The notes beneath the pieces are model-generated. The model had not been told where the DNA came from. It was given only the letters and a program-made list of their open reading frames with translations, and did no database searches. From JAXLQL01 sp046331625 (lineage in GTDB: Bacteria; Acidobacteriota; Terriglobia; Bryobacterales; Bryobacteraceae): a stretch of 64,000 nt of DNA. The translations under genes and the position numbers were made by a program. This document shows positions 15,584 to 24,383 of this stretch, piece by piece. The DNA lies in assembly GCA_046331625.1 (NCBI GenBank), contig JAXLQL010000005.1, positions 372,001 through 436,000 of the forward strand, given 5' to 3'. Position 1 is the first letter of the stretch. Every line of letters starts with the position of its first letter.

Positions 15584-17373
15584 CGCGGACGCGCCTTCCA
15601 ATTCGCGAGTTCGGCTTCGAGCCACTGCGGCGCTCGGTCTTTGTGGCAAATCAGACAGGCGTTGGGACTCTCGGCTTGGCCGAAGCGGCGGGTGAAATCC
15701 GTACGCGGAACATCATCGATCTGGTGCGAACCCGCTTGGAAACCGACGCTACCCATGATCGGCGGCATGTGGCACGCCCCGCATCGCGACCCCGCCGAGC
15801 CCTTCGCATGATGCGTATGCGCACTCGCTTGCGCGCCCTGCGCGATGTGGCACTGCACGCACATCTGGTCCGGATCATTGCGGAATTTCAACGACACCGG
15901 GTTCGCTGGACCCGCGTCCTCCGGATGCGGATTGTGACAGCTCCCGCAGTGCGCCGACCCGCGTCGAAAACATGCCGAACGCTGGAACGCTTCGCCGATG
16001 AACGTGGTCTCGCGGAAGCGGCCGTCTTTGTAGAACGCCCGCGTGCCGAACTCGCTATAGGGTTGGTTGAGCAGGCGCTCGAAGTAGGGCGCATCGGAGG
16101 TATAGTTCATCTCGCCGTTCGGACCCACGTTGCGCAGAGCCGATTGCCGGTGGCACTGTCCACAAACCAGCGTCGACTCCATCGCATCGAGCTTGACGAA
16201 TCGCACCGGCGGCTGCTTCTCAGGTGCGGCTGCGTGGGCGGCCGAGGGTCCGTGGCACATCTCGCAATTGATCCCGGCTTCGAAGAACGTAGCGCGCTCG
16301 AAGGTCGAGTCATCCAGCCGAGTGAGACGCAGTTGACTGGTGTGGCAGGCGGCGCAATTGCGTTGGTAGCTGGTTGCGCTCGAGTGCTTCCAGAAGGCCG
16401 AGGTGTCGGCGCGCTCGCTCCCCGGCGGGTCCACCGTGGCCCAGTAGTTGGTCCATTGCTTCGACTGCCGGTTGTACTGGATCGGGAAAACGAACATGCG
16501 TCCGTCTTCGAGCTTGGTGGCGTAGGCTTGCTGCCATTTGGAGCCGATGACGAAGTCGACGCGATAGCGTTTCCAATCGCCGTTGCGCTGCGGCAGTTCG
16601 AAGTACGGGCGCGCACCACCTCCCGCACGAACGTGAGTTCGCGTGCCGTCTCCCGAGTATTCGATGGCGCGCGAGAAGTCGGGCATCAGCGTGGCACTCG
16701 CCAGCGGACGCAGCATGGAAGCCATGCCCGTCTTCTGCCAACGCTCGTAGATGGGCGCGTGGCATTTCTTGCAAGAATCCGATCCGGCGAACTTCAAGCT
16801 TTGGCCGTGCTCTTTCGCGGCGACGCTCGCGATTTCGCGAACCTTGCCTCCCGCTTGCTCGATCACTTTGCGCGCGGAGTCTTCGATCGGTTGCGTGGCC
16901 TTCTTCCAATCCGCGTCTTTCGTTCCGGCAGGTGGCGCGAACAGCTTCAGCCACAGCAGGGCATCGCGCGCGTCATTCGCGGCTTGCGCACGGCGGCCCA
17001 TGGCGAACTCGATTTGCGCCAGCACGGCCAGGAGCGGCGCGTTCTCCGGTGCGAGTCGCAATGACAGGCGGCCTTCGTCGATCGCGCGAGCGTGTTCGTT
17101 CAGTTCGATGCTTGCCGATGCGGCGGCTTGATAGACGCCTGCGAGCAGCCACGATTGCGGATGCTTCGCGAGAAACTCCTCGGCGAGCGCACGGCGCTGC
17201 GCGGGCTGCTGCGATTTCTGGATCGCCTGAAACTCGCGGAGCTCCGCTTCGCTTTCCGCCCGAGTCGCCACCGCCGAGCGGTTGCGAGGTCCGCCGAAGT
17301 GTGTGGTGTCGATCTCTTGCGCGCCCAGCAACGCAACACACAAAGTCAGGGAGTATCGCAAGACCGCGAACAT
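15580..17373 (-). CDS. Octahaem c-type cytochrome with N-terminal TPR region
   Basis: A 597-residue exported protein. MFAVLRYSLTLCVALLGAQE is the signal peptide; the next 190 residues are helical with TPR-like repeats. From about residue 210 there are eight CxxCH motifs: CKKCH, CAACH, CEMCH, CGQCH, CGSCH, CVQCH, CGACH and CLICH, spaced as in cytochrome c554/NrfB-like multihaem proteins. The start ATG at 17373 has a double-hairpin repeat only a few bases upstream instead of a clear ribosome-binding site, and the frame stays open through it, so a further upstream start cannot be excluded. It overlaps the CRTAC1-like gene by four bases. Role: electron transfer or nitrogen/sulfur oxide reduction; not determinable. 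Confidence 0.85.
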   Translation of the reverse strand: MFAVLRYSLTLCVALLGAQEIDTTHFGGPRNRSAVATRAESEAELREFQAIQKSQQPAQRRALAEEFLAKHPQSWLLAGVYQAAASASIELNEHARAIDEGRLSLRLAPENAPLLAVLAQIEFAMGRRAQAANDARDALLWLKLFAPPAGTKDADWKKATQPIEDSARKVIEQAGGKVREIASVAAKEHGQSLKFAGSDSCKKCHAPIYERWQKTGMASMLRPLASATLMPDFSRAIEYSGDGTRTHVRAGGGARPYFELPQRNGDWKRYRVDFVIGSKWQQAYATKLEDGRMFVFPIQYNRQSKQWTNYWATVDPPGSERADTSAFWKHSSATSYQRNCAACHTSQLRLTRLDDSTFERATFFEAGINCEMCHGPSAAHAAAPEKQPPVRFVKLDAMESTLVCGQCHRQSALRNVGPNGEMNYTSDAPYFERLLNQPYSEFGTRAFYKDGRFRETTFIGEAFQRSACFRRGSAHCGSCHNPHPEDAGPANPVSLKFRNDPDQMCVQCHIAQGAQASAHTHHAKGSAGSRCGACHMPPIMGSVGFQAGSHQIDDVPRTDFTRRFGQAESPNACLICHKDRAPQWLEAELANWKARPR

Positions 17374-17377
17374 TTTC

Positions 17378-17400
17378 CAGCGCGCGACTTCAGTCCCGCT
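17378..17400 (+). repeat. Double-hairpin repeat, copy 2 (partial)
   Basis: Only the second hairpin is well kept (GCGCGACTTCAGTCCCGC, one mismatch to the core). It lies directly upstream of the octahaem cytochrome ATG on the opposite strand, where the ribosome-binding site should be. Confidence 0.65.
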
Positions 17401-17462
17401 TCCGATGCAGACACAAGCACTGATAGTGCGCCCCGATCCGCGATGACTGCTTAGCCGCCATG

Positions 17463-17500
17463 TGGGGCAGGCTTCAGCCGGCGCGGGACTTGAGTCCCGC
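17463..17500 (+). repeat. Double-hairpin repeat, copy 3
   Basis: GGCTTCAGCC-type hairpin followed by GCGGGACTTGAGTCCCGC. The stem is intact; the loop differs from the core by one base. Confidence 0.75.
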
Positions 17501-17598
17501 TGCCCGCGCCCGTGCCACGCCGTGCGTCTCAGACGCCGTGCTCGCGTCAGGTCCAGTGAAATCACGCCGCTCCCCGCATTGGCACTTGCCTTGCCGTG

Positions 17599-17640
17599 TA
17601 GGGCGGGCTTTAGCCAGCGCGGGACTTCAGTCCCGCCCGC
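17599..17640 (+). repeat. Double-hairpin repeat, copy 4
   Basis: GGCGGGCTTTAGCC hairpin followed by GCGGGACTTCAGTCCCGC, a perfect core. Copies 2 to 4 fill the 287-bp gap between the two multihaem cytochrome genes, which otherwise holds nothing recognisable. Confidence 0.8.
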
Positions 17641-17660
17641 AACCCTCCCTTTCGCATCAC

Positions 17661-19391
17661 TCATCGCGGCACCTGCAATAACAGCTTCCGCATGAATTCG
17701 TCTTCCGGAAAATCCGCCGTGTACCGCTCCATCGCCGCCTTGGCCTTCACGTACTCCTTCCGTTGGATATAGCTCAACACCAACCGCTTTCGCAAAGGCG
17801 GCGACCACGGGAACAGCGCCGCGCCGCGCTCGAGAGCCGCTCCGGATTCTTCCTGTTTCCCCGAGAGAGCCAGCGCTTCGCCGAGATCGAGGTAGAAGGT
17901 GGGTCCCGTCGCGCCCTTGGCTTCGGCCTTGCTCAACAACGCAGCCGCTTCACCCGGGTTCGACGCGCTCATCGCTCGCCGGCCCTGCGCTTCGAGCACG
18001 ATCGCGTCTTCAGGAGCTTCCCGTTCGGCCTGTTCGAGCAGTTCCGCGTACTTCGGCTGCAACTGGGGAAACTTGGAGGCAAGGCTCGCGTACGCCGTCA
18101 GTCGCGTGATCAATGGCAGGGTGCCTTCGTCTCCGTTCACCACATCCAGCCCCCCTTTCGCGCGCGCCGCCGGCGGAGGATCTGCCGCTCGCGCCGGGAT
18201 CCGGTGATTCGTCAGCGCCGAGTGTGCAATGTGGCCAATCTCCCGCCGCGGCATGTGGCACCCGATGCAATTGGCCGCCGATGCTTGAGCAGGCTTGATC
18301 GCCTTGCACGCGGACTCGGTATGACAGCTTCGGCACTTCGCGCGAAAGAACGTCACCGGATCGGCCGGTTCCTGGTGCGGATCATGGCAAGTAATGCAGC
18401 CAAGCTTCCCACTCGACCCACGAAAGCACGCACTCAGTCTCATCGACGAGTCATGCTCGAGCAGATCCGAGTCGCTCGAGGCAGGCGCATTGAAAATGGC
18501 CAGCGTTTCCACGAGCTTTGAGCCTGGACGAAAGTCGGAATACTTGCGACCCGGGAGCAGCACCCGCACAGCACCGCCTTGATGGCACTGCATGCAAATG
18601 TCGTCGGCCCGCCGAGGCTCGAGATGGCGCGGATTCACGATGGCCGTATCGGGCTTTCGCACCGCGCCGCCGCGAGCGCGCTCGCTCACATGCAGCGCTC
18701 CAGGGCCATGACAGTTCTCGCATCCGATGACCGCTTCTGCGAATGGCGGATCTTCGAACAGCCCGTCGCGCCGAGCCACCGCGCGTGGCCTTCCCGCGTG
18801 GCACACGATGCAGTCCTCGTAGATCGGGCGGTTGAAGCCTTCGCCGGTTTCCTCGTATCCGGGCGAGAGCTCCCATTGCTTGGTCCGCGCGTAGTAAGAG
18901 AGCGGTGCCTGGAAAAGGTGATTGCCGCGACGCACAGCGAAGCTGATGCCGTTGGCGCCTGAACCGATCGCGTATTCGAGCCTGAATCGAAGTTCTGGTA
19001 CGCCGGACTGAGTAATGGTCTGCCACAGATCACTGCCTTGGCGCGACACCCCATACGTCCGCTGAAACTTCGGATTCTCGATGCGGACCTCGCTTGCCAC
19101 GAGCGCCGGGTCCGGCCGAGCCATCGATGCACCCATGGCGGTCTTGCCGAACTTGGCGAAGATCGCCGGATGGCACGGCTGGCAGCGCTTCGACCCCACG
19201 TAGGCTGCATCGCGGTTGCGGTACCCCGGCGGTGCTGCTGCACTCGTAGGGCGGACCTGTGGTCCGCCGAGGGGGCTGTGGCCCCTCGCCTCGCGGGACC
19301 CGATGGGCGGGACTGAAGTCCCGCGCTGGCTAAAGCCCGCCGTACAAGTCAGGACGAGGCTCATCAGGCAAATCAGCGCGCGCGGCTGCAC
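17661..19391 (-). CDS. Multihaem (seven CxxCH) c-type cytochrome with C-terminal TPR
   Basis: A 576-residue protein if the GTG at 19391 is used; this start is chosen because it adds a positive n-region (MQPRALICLMSLVLTCTAG) and sits 5 bp after the fucosidase stop. ATG at 19364 is the alternative. Seven haem motifs follow: CQPCH, CIVCH, CENCH, CMQCH, CITCH, CRSCH and CIGCH. From about residue 415 the chain becomes TPR-like. The remarkable part is the stretch right after the signal peptide (about residues 17-55, GFSQRGTSVPP...GGPQVRP), which is encoded by two intergenic-type hairpin repeats. The cytochrome core begins after it at YVGSKRC. Probably a periplasmic or outer-surface electron carrier. 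Confidence 0.85.
   Translation of the reverse strand: MQPRALICLMSLVLTCTAGFSQRGTSVPPIGSREARGHSPLGGPQVRPTSAAAPPGYRNRDAAYVGSKRCQPCHPAIFAKFGKTAMGASMARPDPALVASEVRIENPKFQRTYGVSRQGSDLWQTITQSGVPELRFRLEYAIGSGANGISFAVRRGNHLFQAPLSYYARTKQWELSPGYEETGEGFNRPIYEDCIVCHAGRPRAVARRDGLFEDPPFAEAVIGCENCHGPGALHVSERARGGAVRKPDTAIVNPRHLEPRRADDICMQCHQGGAVRVLLPGRKYSDFRPGSKLVETLAIFNAPASSDSDLLEHDSSMRLSACFRGSSGKLGCITCHDPHQEPADPVTFFRAKCRSCHTESACKAIKPAQASAANCIGCHMPRREIGHIAHSALTNHRIPARAADPPPAARAKGGLDVVNGDEGTLPLITRLTAYASLASKFPQLQPKYAELLEQAEREAPEDAIVLEAQGRRAMSASNPGEAAALLSKAEAKGATGPTFYLDLGEALALSGKQEESGAALERGAALFPWSPPLRKRLVLSYIQRKEYVKAKAAMERYTADFPEDEFMRKLLLQVPR
19246..19287 (+). repeat. Second hairpin-repeat type inside cytochrome gene
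   Basis: GCGGACCTGTGGTCCGC followed by GGGGCTGTGGCCCC, two hairpins with the same two-stem layout as the main family but different stem sequence. It lies in frame within the N-terminal coding part of the seven-haem cytochrome. Confidence 0.7.
19305..19344 (-). repeat. Double-hairpin repeat, copy 5, inside cytochrome coding sequence
   Basis: Inverse orientation: GCGGGACTGAAGTCCCGC then GGCTAAAGCC. It is translated as part of the segment TAGFSQRGTSVPP just after the signal peptide of the seven-haem cytochrome. Confidence 0.8.
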
Positions 19392-19396
19392 GTGAG

Positions 19397-20815
19397 TCAG
19401 CTCTTGACCACTTGCCATGGCTCCGGCGTGATGCGGAACGCCGCAGCGAACTCCGGATTGACTGCGGCCGGAACCGAAACCGCCAGATCGCGGCCGCGCT
19501 GCTGCCACTGGCTGTCGGCGGCGCTTCCGAGCATCCGCACCTTCGAACCCTCCGCAGCGATTACACCGGGAATCGTCACGGTGCCCGTGCCAAGCTTTTC
19601 GACGAACGCATACACCGCACTGCCCCTGCGCGTGAACCGGACCTCTCCCGCGGCCGAGCGCACCCAAGGCCTGCTGTCGAAGATTCCTTCGCCATTCACC
19701 GCGAGCCATGCCCCGAGCTTCTCCAGCCGGTCCGTCTGGATCGCAGAGATCGTCCCATCCGGATGCGGACCCACGTTCAACAGCAGGTTGCCGTTCTTGC
19801 TCACGATATCCACCAGCAGCCAAATCAGCTTGCCCGCTTCGATCACCTGCTCCGGACCCTCAGCGCGGTTGTACCCGAAGCTGAAGCCGAGGCCGCGGCA
19901 AGACTCCCATTTCTTCTCCACGATCTTGTCGTACTTCGAATACTCAGGCGTGGTGAAGTCGGCGAACTCGATGCCGAACCGATTGTTGACCACGCCTTCA
20001 GGCACCGTGTTGTAGTAGTGCGCGAATAGCGATGGGAGGTCGCCCTTCTTCGGATAGTTGATGTCGTTCCACATCAGCGAAGGCTTGTAGCGGTCCGTCA
20101 GTTCGGTCCAGTGGGCGTCGGCGTACCGTGCGTAGTCCTCGCCTTGCGGAACCTGCTTGCGCAGATCGCCCATAACGCGGATGGGTTGGTCAGCGAAAGT
20201 CCAGTCAAGCCCACCCGAGTAGTAGAGCCCCATCTTCATTCCGGCGCCGCGCACGGCTGCGCTGAGTTCGCCCACCAAGTCTCGCGACGAAGAAATCTCT
20301 TCGCTCTTCCGTCTCGGATTCGCCACACGGCTCGGCCACAAGCGGAAGCCGTCATGGTGCTTCGATGTCAACACTACGTACCGCGCGCTCGTCTTGCGAA
20401 ACAGCGCGGCCCAACGCGACGGGTCCCACTTTGCCGTTTCGCGATTGAAGGTCTCGGCGAAACGATAGTAGTCGAAATTCGCGCCGTACGTCTTGACGTG
20501 GTACGCGTAGGTGGGCGAATCCTTCAAGCGGAGCGTATTCAAATACCACTCGGCGTAGGGATTCTTCAGAAACCACGTGTTCCAATCGACCTTGCCCAAC
20601 TCGCCCGTGGTAGGGGCCCATCCTGGGACCGAATAGAGTCCCCAGTGAATAAAGATGCCGAGCTTGGCATTCTCATACCAATCCGGGACCTTGTGTTGGC
20701 GGATCGATTCCCAGTCGGCCTCGAAGCGCGCCCGGCCTGAGGTCCTGGCTTGGCCGGAGGCCTTTTGTAAGAATGATGACGAAGCAAAAATGCGGGCAAA
20801 AGCGCGGCGATTCAT
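19397..20815 (-). CDS. Alpha-L-fucosidase (GH29), exported
   Basis: A 472-residue glycoside hydrolase family 29 protein. The ATG at 20815 is preceded by TGGGAGCC and starts a leader with MNRRAFARIFASSSFL, possibly Tat-type. The catalytic domain shows KLGIFIHWGLYSVPGWAP, LTSKHHDGFRLW and KPSLMWNDINYP (near residue 245), where the Asp is the expected nucleophile. A C-terminal beta-sandwich follows. It would remove fucose from plant, algal or host glycans outside the cytoplasm. It is the first gene of a minus-strand run with the two multihaem cytochromes and the CRTAC1-like protein (5-bp gap to the next), and is divergent from the TonB receptor. Confidence 0.88.
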   Translation of the reverse strand: MNRRAFARIFASSSFLQKASGQARTSGRARFEADWESIRQHKVPDWYENAKLGIFIHWGLYSVPGWAPTTGELGKVDWNTWFLKNPYAEWYLNTLRLKDSPTYAYHVKTYGANFDYYRFAETFNRETAKWDPSRWAALFRKTSARYVVLTSKHHDGFRLWPSRVANPRRKSEEISSSRDLVGELSAAVRGAGMKMGLYYSGGLDWTFADQPIRVMGDLRKQVPQGEDYARYADAHWTELTDRYKPSLMWNDINYPKKGDLPSLFAHYYNTVPEGVVNNRFGIEFADFTTPEYSKYDKIVEKKWESCRGLGFSFGYNRAEGPEQVIEAGKLIWLLVDIVSKNGNLLLNVGPHPDGTISAIQTDRLEKLGAWLAVNGEGIFDSRPWVRSAAGEVRFTRRGSAVYAFVEKLGTGTVTIPGVIAAEGSKVRMLGSAADSQWQQRGRDLAVSVPAAVNPEFAAAFRITPEPWQVVKS

Positions 20816-20898
20816 GGCTGCGGCTCCCAAAACCAGGACTCGACTATACCATGATCGGCAGCGCGCCGAGCCTTTGGCAAGGTTTAACAGGGATTGTA

Positions 20899-20928
20899 TT
20901 GACAGGCCATTACAGCCACGTTTATACT
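20899..20928 (+). promoter_or_regulatory. Strong sigma70-type promoter for TonB receptor operon
   Basis: TTGACA at 20899-20904, an 18-bp spacer and TATACT at 20923-20928. It lies about 45 bp upstream of the receptor start and is the best consensus promoter I see in the window. Confidence 0.6.
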
Positions 20929-20971
20929 CGCTGAGTCCTCGTGTGTCGCTCGAGGGCCAGGGAGGCTTGTT

Positions 20972-23900
20972 TTGTCGTTTGGTTTCAAACACCGGGTTGT
21001 GTTGGCTGCCGCAGTTCTAGCGCTGTGTTCGGCTCCGCTGTTTTCGCAGCTCTCTACCGCATCGTTGACGGGCGTGGTTCGCGATCCCAGCGGCAGCGTC
21101 GTCGCCGGCGCCAAGCTGACGCTGACCAACGCCGCCACAGCCGTCAAACACCAATCCGAGACCAACTCGGCGGGCAACTACCTGTTCCTCAATATTCCGC
21201 CGGGGAACTACTCGCTCGATGTGACCGCCGCCAGCTTCACCACCTCTCGCGTACCTCAGGTCTCGCTGGCGGTGAACCAGACGTCAACGATCGACGTTGC
21301 GCTCCAGGTCGGCTCGCTCTCGCAGACGGTGAACGTGGAAGCCACCGGTGAACTGCTGCAAGCCGCCACCGCCGAAGTTGGAGCCGTGGTAGCCGCGAAG
21401 CAGGTAGTGGACCTTCCGCTCAACGGGCGAAACTTCACCCAGTTGCTGACGCTCTCGCCCGGCGTGGCGCCCATCAGCGTTTCGCAGAACTCAGGCGGAT
21501 TCGGCAACGCGGCCACGGGCACGCAGTTCGTCTTCCCCGCCATCAACGGCCAGACCAATCGCAGCAACTTCTTCATGACCGACGGCCTGAACAACCAAGG
21601 CGCGTTCTCGAGCACGTACGCCGTTCCGCCGATCGTAGACTCCATCGGCGAGTTCAAGGTGAACGGCCACAACGATCTCGCCGAGTTCGGGGGCGTGTTG
21701 GGCGGCATCATCAACGTCTCCACCAAGTCCGGCACGAACGGACTCCACGGTACGGCGTGGGAATACCTGCGCAACGACTTTTTCAACGCCCGCAACACGT
21801 TCCAGCCCGCAGTGACGGTGTTCCGCCAGAATCAGTTCGGCGCGTCAGCGGGCGGTCCCGTGATGCTGCCCAAGCTCTACAACGGCAAGAACAAGACCTT
21901 CTTCTTCGGCGCCTACGAAGGCTATCGCTACTCGCGCGCCGCGAATTCGTTCCTCCACTTGCCGACCGACGCCGAGTTCGCGGGCGACCTCACCGGCCAA
22001 GCTCAGGCCTTCAACCCGTTTTCCACGCGCGCCAATCCGGCCGCTGCAGGCAGCTTCGTTCGCGATCCCTTTCCCAATAACCAGATTCCGGCAAGCCTGA
22101 TCGACGCGCGCCTGGTGGGCTTCGCCAAGTCGATTCGCCCCGGGTTGGTGAACACAGGCGTCGGCAACAACAACGTCATCGACAACACTCCGCGCCGCGA
22201 ACATCAGGACCAATACACGGCCCGCATCGATCAAACGCTCGGCTCGAAGGACTTCATGTGGTTCCGCTACAGCGCGATCTACTATGACACCAAGGCCTCG
22301 GGCGGCCTGCCGGGCACGGTGACTTCGTTGACCGACAACCCGGGTCAGAACTTCGGCGCCAGTTGGGTACACACGTTCAGCCCCAGCCTCGTGCTGCAGG
22401 CGCAGTATGGCCGCTCACACCAGGAGACCAACAGCTTCAATCAGTACAAGTCGGCAGTCAGCGCCGGTTCACTTGGCTATGACCCGAACTTCTCGGGCAA
22501 TTTCATCGGCGCCTTCGACGTGTTCCCGAGCGTGGGCATTTCCGGTTACAGTACGGTGATTCCGGCCGTGAGCCGATCACTCAATCCGAACGAGACCAAT
22601 GTCCACCAATGGAAGGCGAACGTGTCGAAGATCATCGGCAGCCACACGCTGCGGTGGGGTGGCGAGATCAACTCGAGCACCTTCGAGTCCCTCTACAACA
22701 GCGCGAGCATCGGCTATGCGTTCCAGCAGACCTCGAATCCGGCGCAGCCGAACGTGTTCCCGGGCAACGCCATGGCGGCATTCCTGCTCAACGTGCCCGA
22801 CAGCGCCAACCGCCGCAACGTGCATGAAACTACTCGTTGGGGCGGCGTGATGGGCTTTTACGTTCAAGACTCCTGGAAGGCCACACAGCGTCTGACGGTG
22901 AACATCGGCCTGCGTTATGACCGCACGTTCATTCCGCCTTACGGACGCGAAGACACGGTGGGCATCAACGGCGGCATCGAAGCCGGATCGATCAATTTCA
23001 ACGACGGCACGTACGTGGTGCAGAAAGTGCCGCCCGCCTGCTCACAGCGTGGGTTCGCCCCTTGCATCCCCGGCAACGGCCAGCTTCCCGATCACGTGGT
23101 GGTCTCGCCGACGGGTAAGATCTATCACGACACCAAGACCAACTTCGGTCCGCGCCTCGGCTTGGCCTATCGCGCTACCGACACCATCGCCCTTCGAGCC
23201 GGCTTCGGCGTCTACTACGACAACTGGGCCGCCGTGACGCAGACCTCGCAGAACTACGAAGGCACTTGGCCCGATATCGGCCAGCAGATCGCCAACAACC
23301 TGAACGTGCCGGTACCGACGCAACTGGCTCCGAACATCAAAGGCCAGAGCCCGTTCGCCGGTGGCGGTGGAGCTTTCCCTGCCCCAACGCCGTTCGAGCA
23401 GGTGCAGTGGTACATGGATCCGTACGCGAAGAACCCGTACTCGATGCAATGGAACTTCGGCATCGCCAAGCAGCTCAACAACTCCACCACGGTGAGCGTC
23501 GACTATGTGGGGTCGGGCAGCCGGCGTCTCGATGTGGGCGGATACTACAACGTGGCGCTCACCCCGGGTCCAGGCGATCCGCGTCTGCGGCAGCCGTATC
23601 CGTATATCCACGCCACGTATTATGACCGCAGCATCGGCCGCGGCAACTACAACTCGCTGCAGTTCCACTTCAGCAAGCGCTACTCGGGCGGCCTTGCGTT
23701 CCAGACTTCGTACACGTACTCGAAGTCGATCGACATCGGCTCGTCGGGATGGTACGGAGTGGAAGGCCAGTCCGTGCAGGATCCGTATCACTACAACAAT
23801 GACCGCAGCGTTTCCGGTTTCGACCTGACGCAGGTCTTCAGCTCGAACATCGTGTATGAGCTCCCGTTCGGCAAGGGGAAGCGCTTCTCCACTGGCAGCA

Positions 23901-24361
23901 AGGGGGCCGATTACCTGGTGGGCGGCTGGCAGTTCAACACGATCGTTGTGGCGCGTTCCGGCGTGCCGTACAACATCACGGTTCCCGGCGACTCGGCGAA
24001 CACCGGCAACACCGGATACCTGCGCGCCAACCTGGTGGGCGATCCGAATCTTTCGAATCCCACTCCGGCTGCGTGGTTCAACAAGGCGGCCTTCGCGGCT
24101 CCGCCAATCTACACGTTCGGAACCCTGGGGCGCTTCCGCATGCGGAACTCAGCCTTCTGGAACATGGACGTCTCGATCTTCCGCGCCTTCCCGATCCTGG
24201 AGAAGCGCCAGCTCGAGTTCCGCGCCGAGACCTTTAATCTGCCGAATACGTCCATCATGGGCACTCCGAACGGGAACGTGCTCGATGCGAACTTCGGCCG
24301 CGTCACCGGCATTCAGAACCAACCGCGCTCGATGCAGTTGGGCCTGAAGCTGATCTTCTAG
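20972..24361 (+). CDS. Oar-like TonB-dependent receptor with carboxypeptidase-regulatory domain
   Basis: A 1129-residue outer-membrane protein starting at TTG behind AGGGAGG; this start gives a good signal peptide (KHRVVLAAAVLALCSAPLFS) directly at the mature end. Residues 28-115 form a carboxypeptidase-regulatory (Cna-B-like) domain (LTGVVRDPSGSVVAGAKLTL). A plug-like region (LPLNGRNFTQLLTLSPG) and a long beta-barrel follow; the chain ends in LGLKLIF, with a terminal aromatic residue as expected for barrel assembly. These large receptors are abundant in Acidobacteriota and are thought to import oligosaccharides or peptides. It precedes a big TPR protein by 22 bp, probably in one operon, and is divergent from the fucosidase. 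Confidence 0.9.
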   Translation: MSFGFKHRVVLAAAVLALCSAPLFSQLSTASLTGVVRDPSGSVVAGAKLTLTNAATAVKHQSETNSAGNYLFLNIPPGNYSLDVTAASFTTSRVPQVSLAVNQTSTIDVALQVGSLSQTVNVEATGELLQAATAEVGAVVAAKQVVDLPLNGRNFTQLLTLSPGVAPISVSQNSGGFGNAATGTQFVFPAINGQTNRSNFFMTDGLNNQGAFSSTYAVPPIVDSIGEFKVNGHNDLAEFGGVLGGIINVSTKSGTNGLHGTAWEYLRNDFFNARNTFQPAVTVFRQNQFGASAGGPVMLPKLYNGKNKTFFFGAYEGYRYSRAANSFLHLPTDAEFAGDLTGQAQAFNPFSTRANPAAAGSFVRDPFPNNQIPASLIDARLVGFAKSIRPGLVNTGVGNNNVIDNTPRREHQDQYTARIDQTLGSKDFMWFRYSAIYYDTKASGGLPGTVTSLTDNPGQNFGASWVHTFSPSLVLQAQYGRSHQETNSFNQYKSAVSAGSLGYDPNFSGNFIGAFDVFPSVGISGYSTVIPAVSRSLNPNETNVHQWKANVSKIIGSHTLRWGGEINSSTFESLYNSASIGYAFQQTSNPAQPNVFPGNAMAAFLLNVPDSANRRNVHETTRWGGVMGFYVQDSWKATQRLTVNIGLRYDRTFIPPYGREDTVGINGGIEAGSINFNDGTYVVQKVPPACSQRGFAPCIPGNGQLPDHVVVSPTGKIYHDTKTNFGPRLGLAYRATDTIALRAGFGVYYDNWAAVTQTSQNYEGTWPDIGQQIANNLNVPVPTQLAPNIKGQSPFAGGGGAFPAPTPFEQVQWYMDPYAKNPYSMQWNFGIAKQLNNSTTVSVDYVGSGSRRLDVGGYYNVALTPGPGDPRLRQPYPYIHATYYDRSIGRGNYNSLQFHFSKRYSGGLAFQTSYTYSKSIDIGSSGWYGVEGQSVQDPYHYNNDRSVSGFDLTQVFSSNIVYELPFGKGKRFSTGSKGADYLVGGWQFNTIVVARSGVPYNITVPGDSANTGNTGYLRANLVGDPNLSNPTPAAWFNKAAFAAPPIYTFGTLGRFRMRNSAFWNMDVSIFRAFPILEKRQLEFRAETFNLPNTSIMGTPNGNVLDANFGRVTGIQNQPRSMQLGLKLIF

Positions 24362-24383
24362 GTAATTGGCGATCCGTGCGATC

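Noticed and set aside
14747..15811. 354-residue plus-strand frame
   Set aside because: Antisense to the FG-GAP gene; repeated DxDxDG codons on the other strand create the long open frame.
23042..23791. 249-residue minus-strand frame
   Set aside because: Antisense to the TonB receptor barrel; no start signals.
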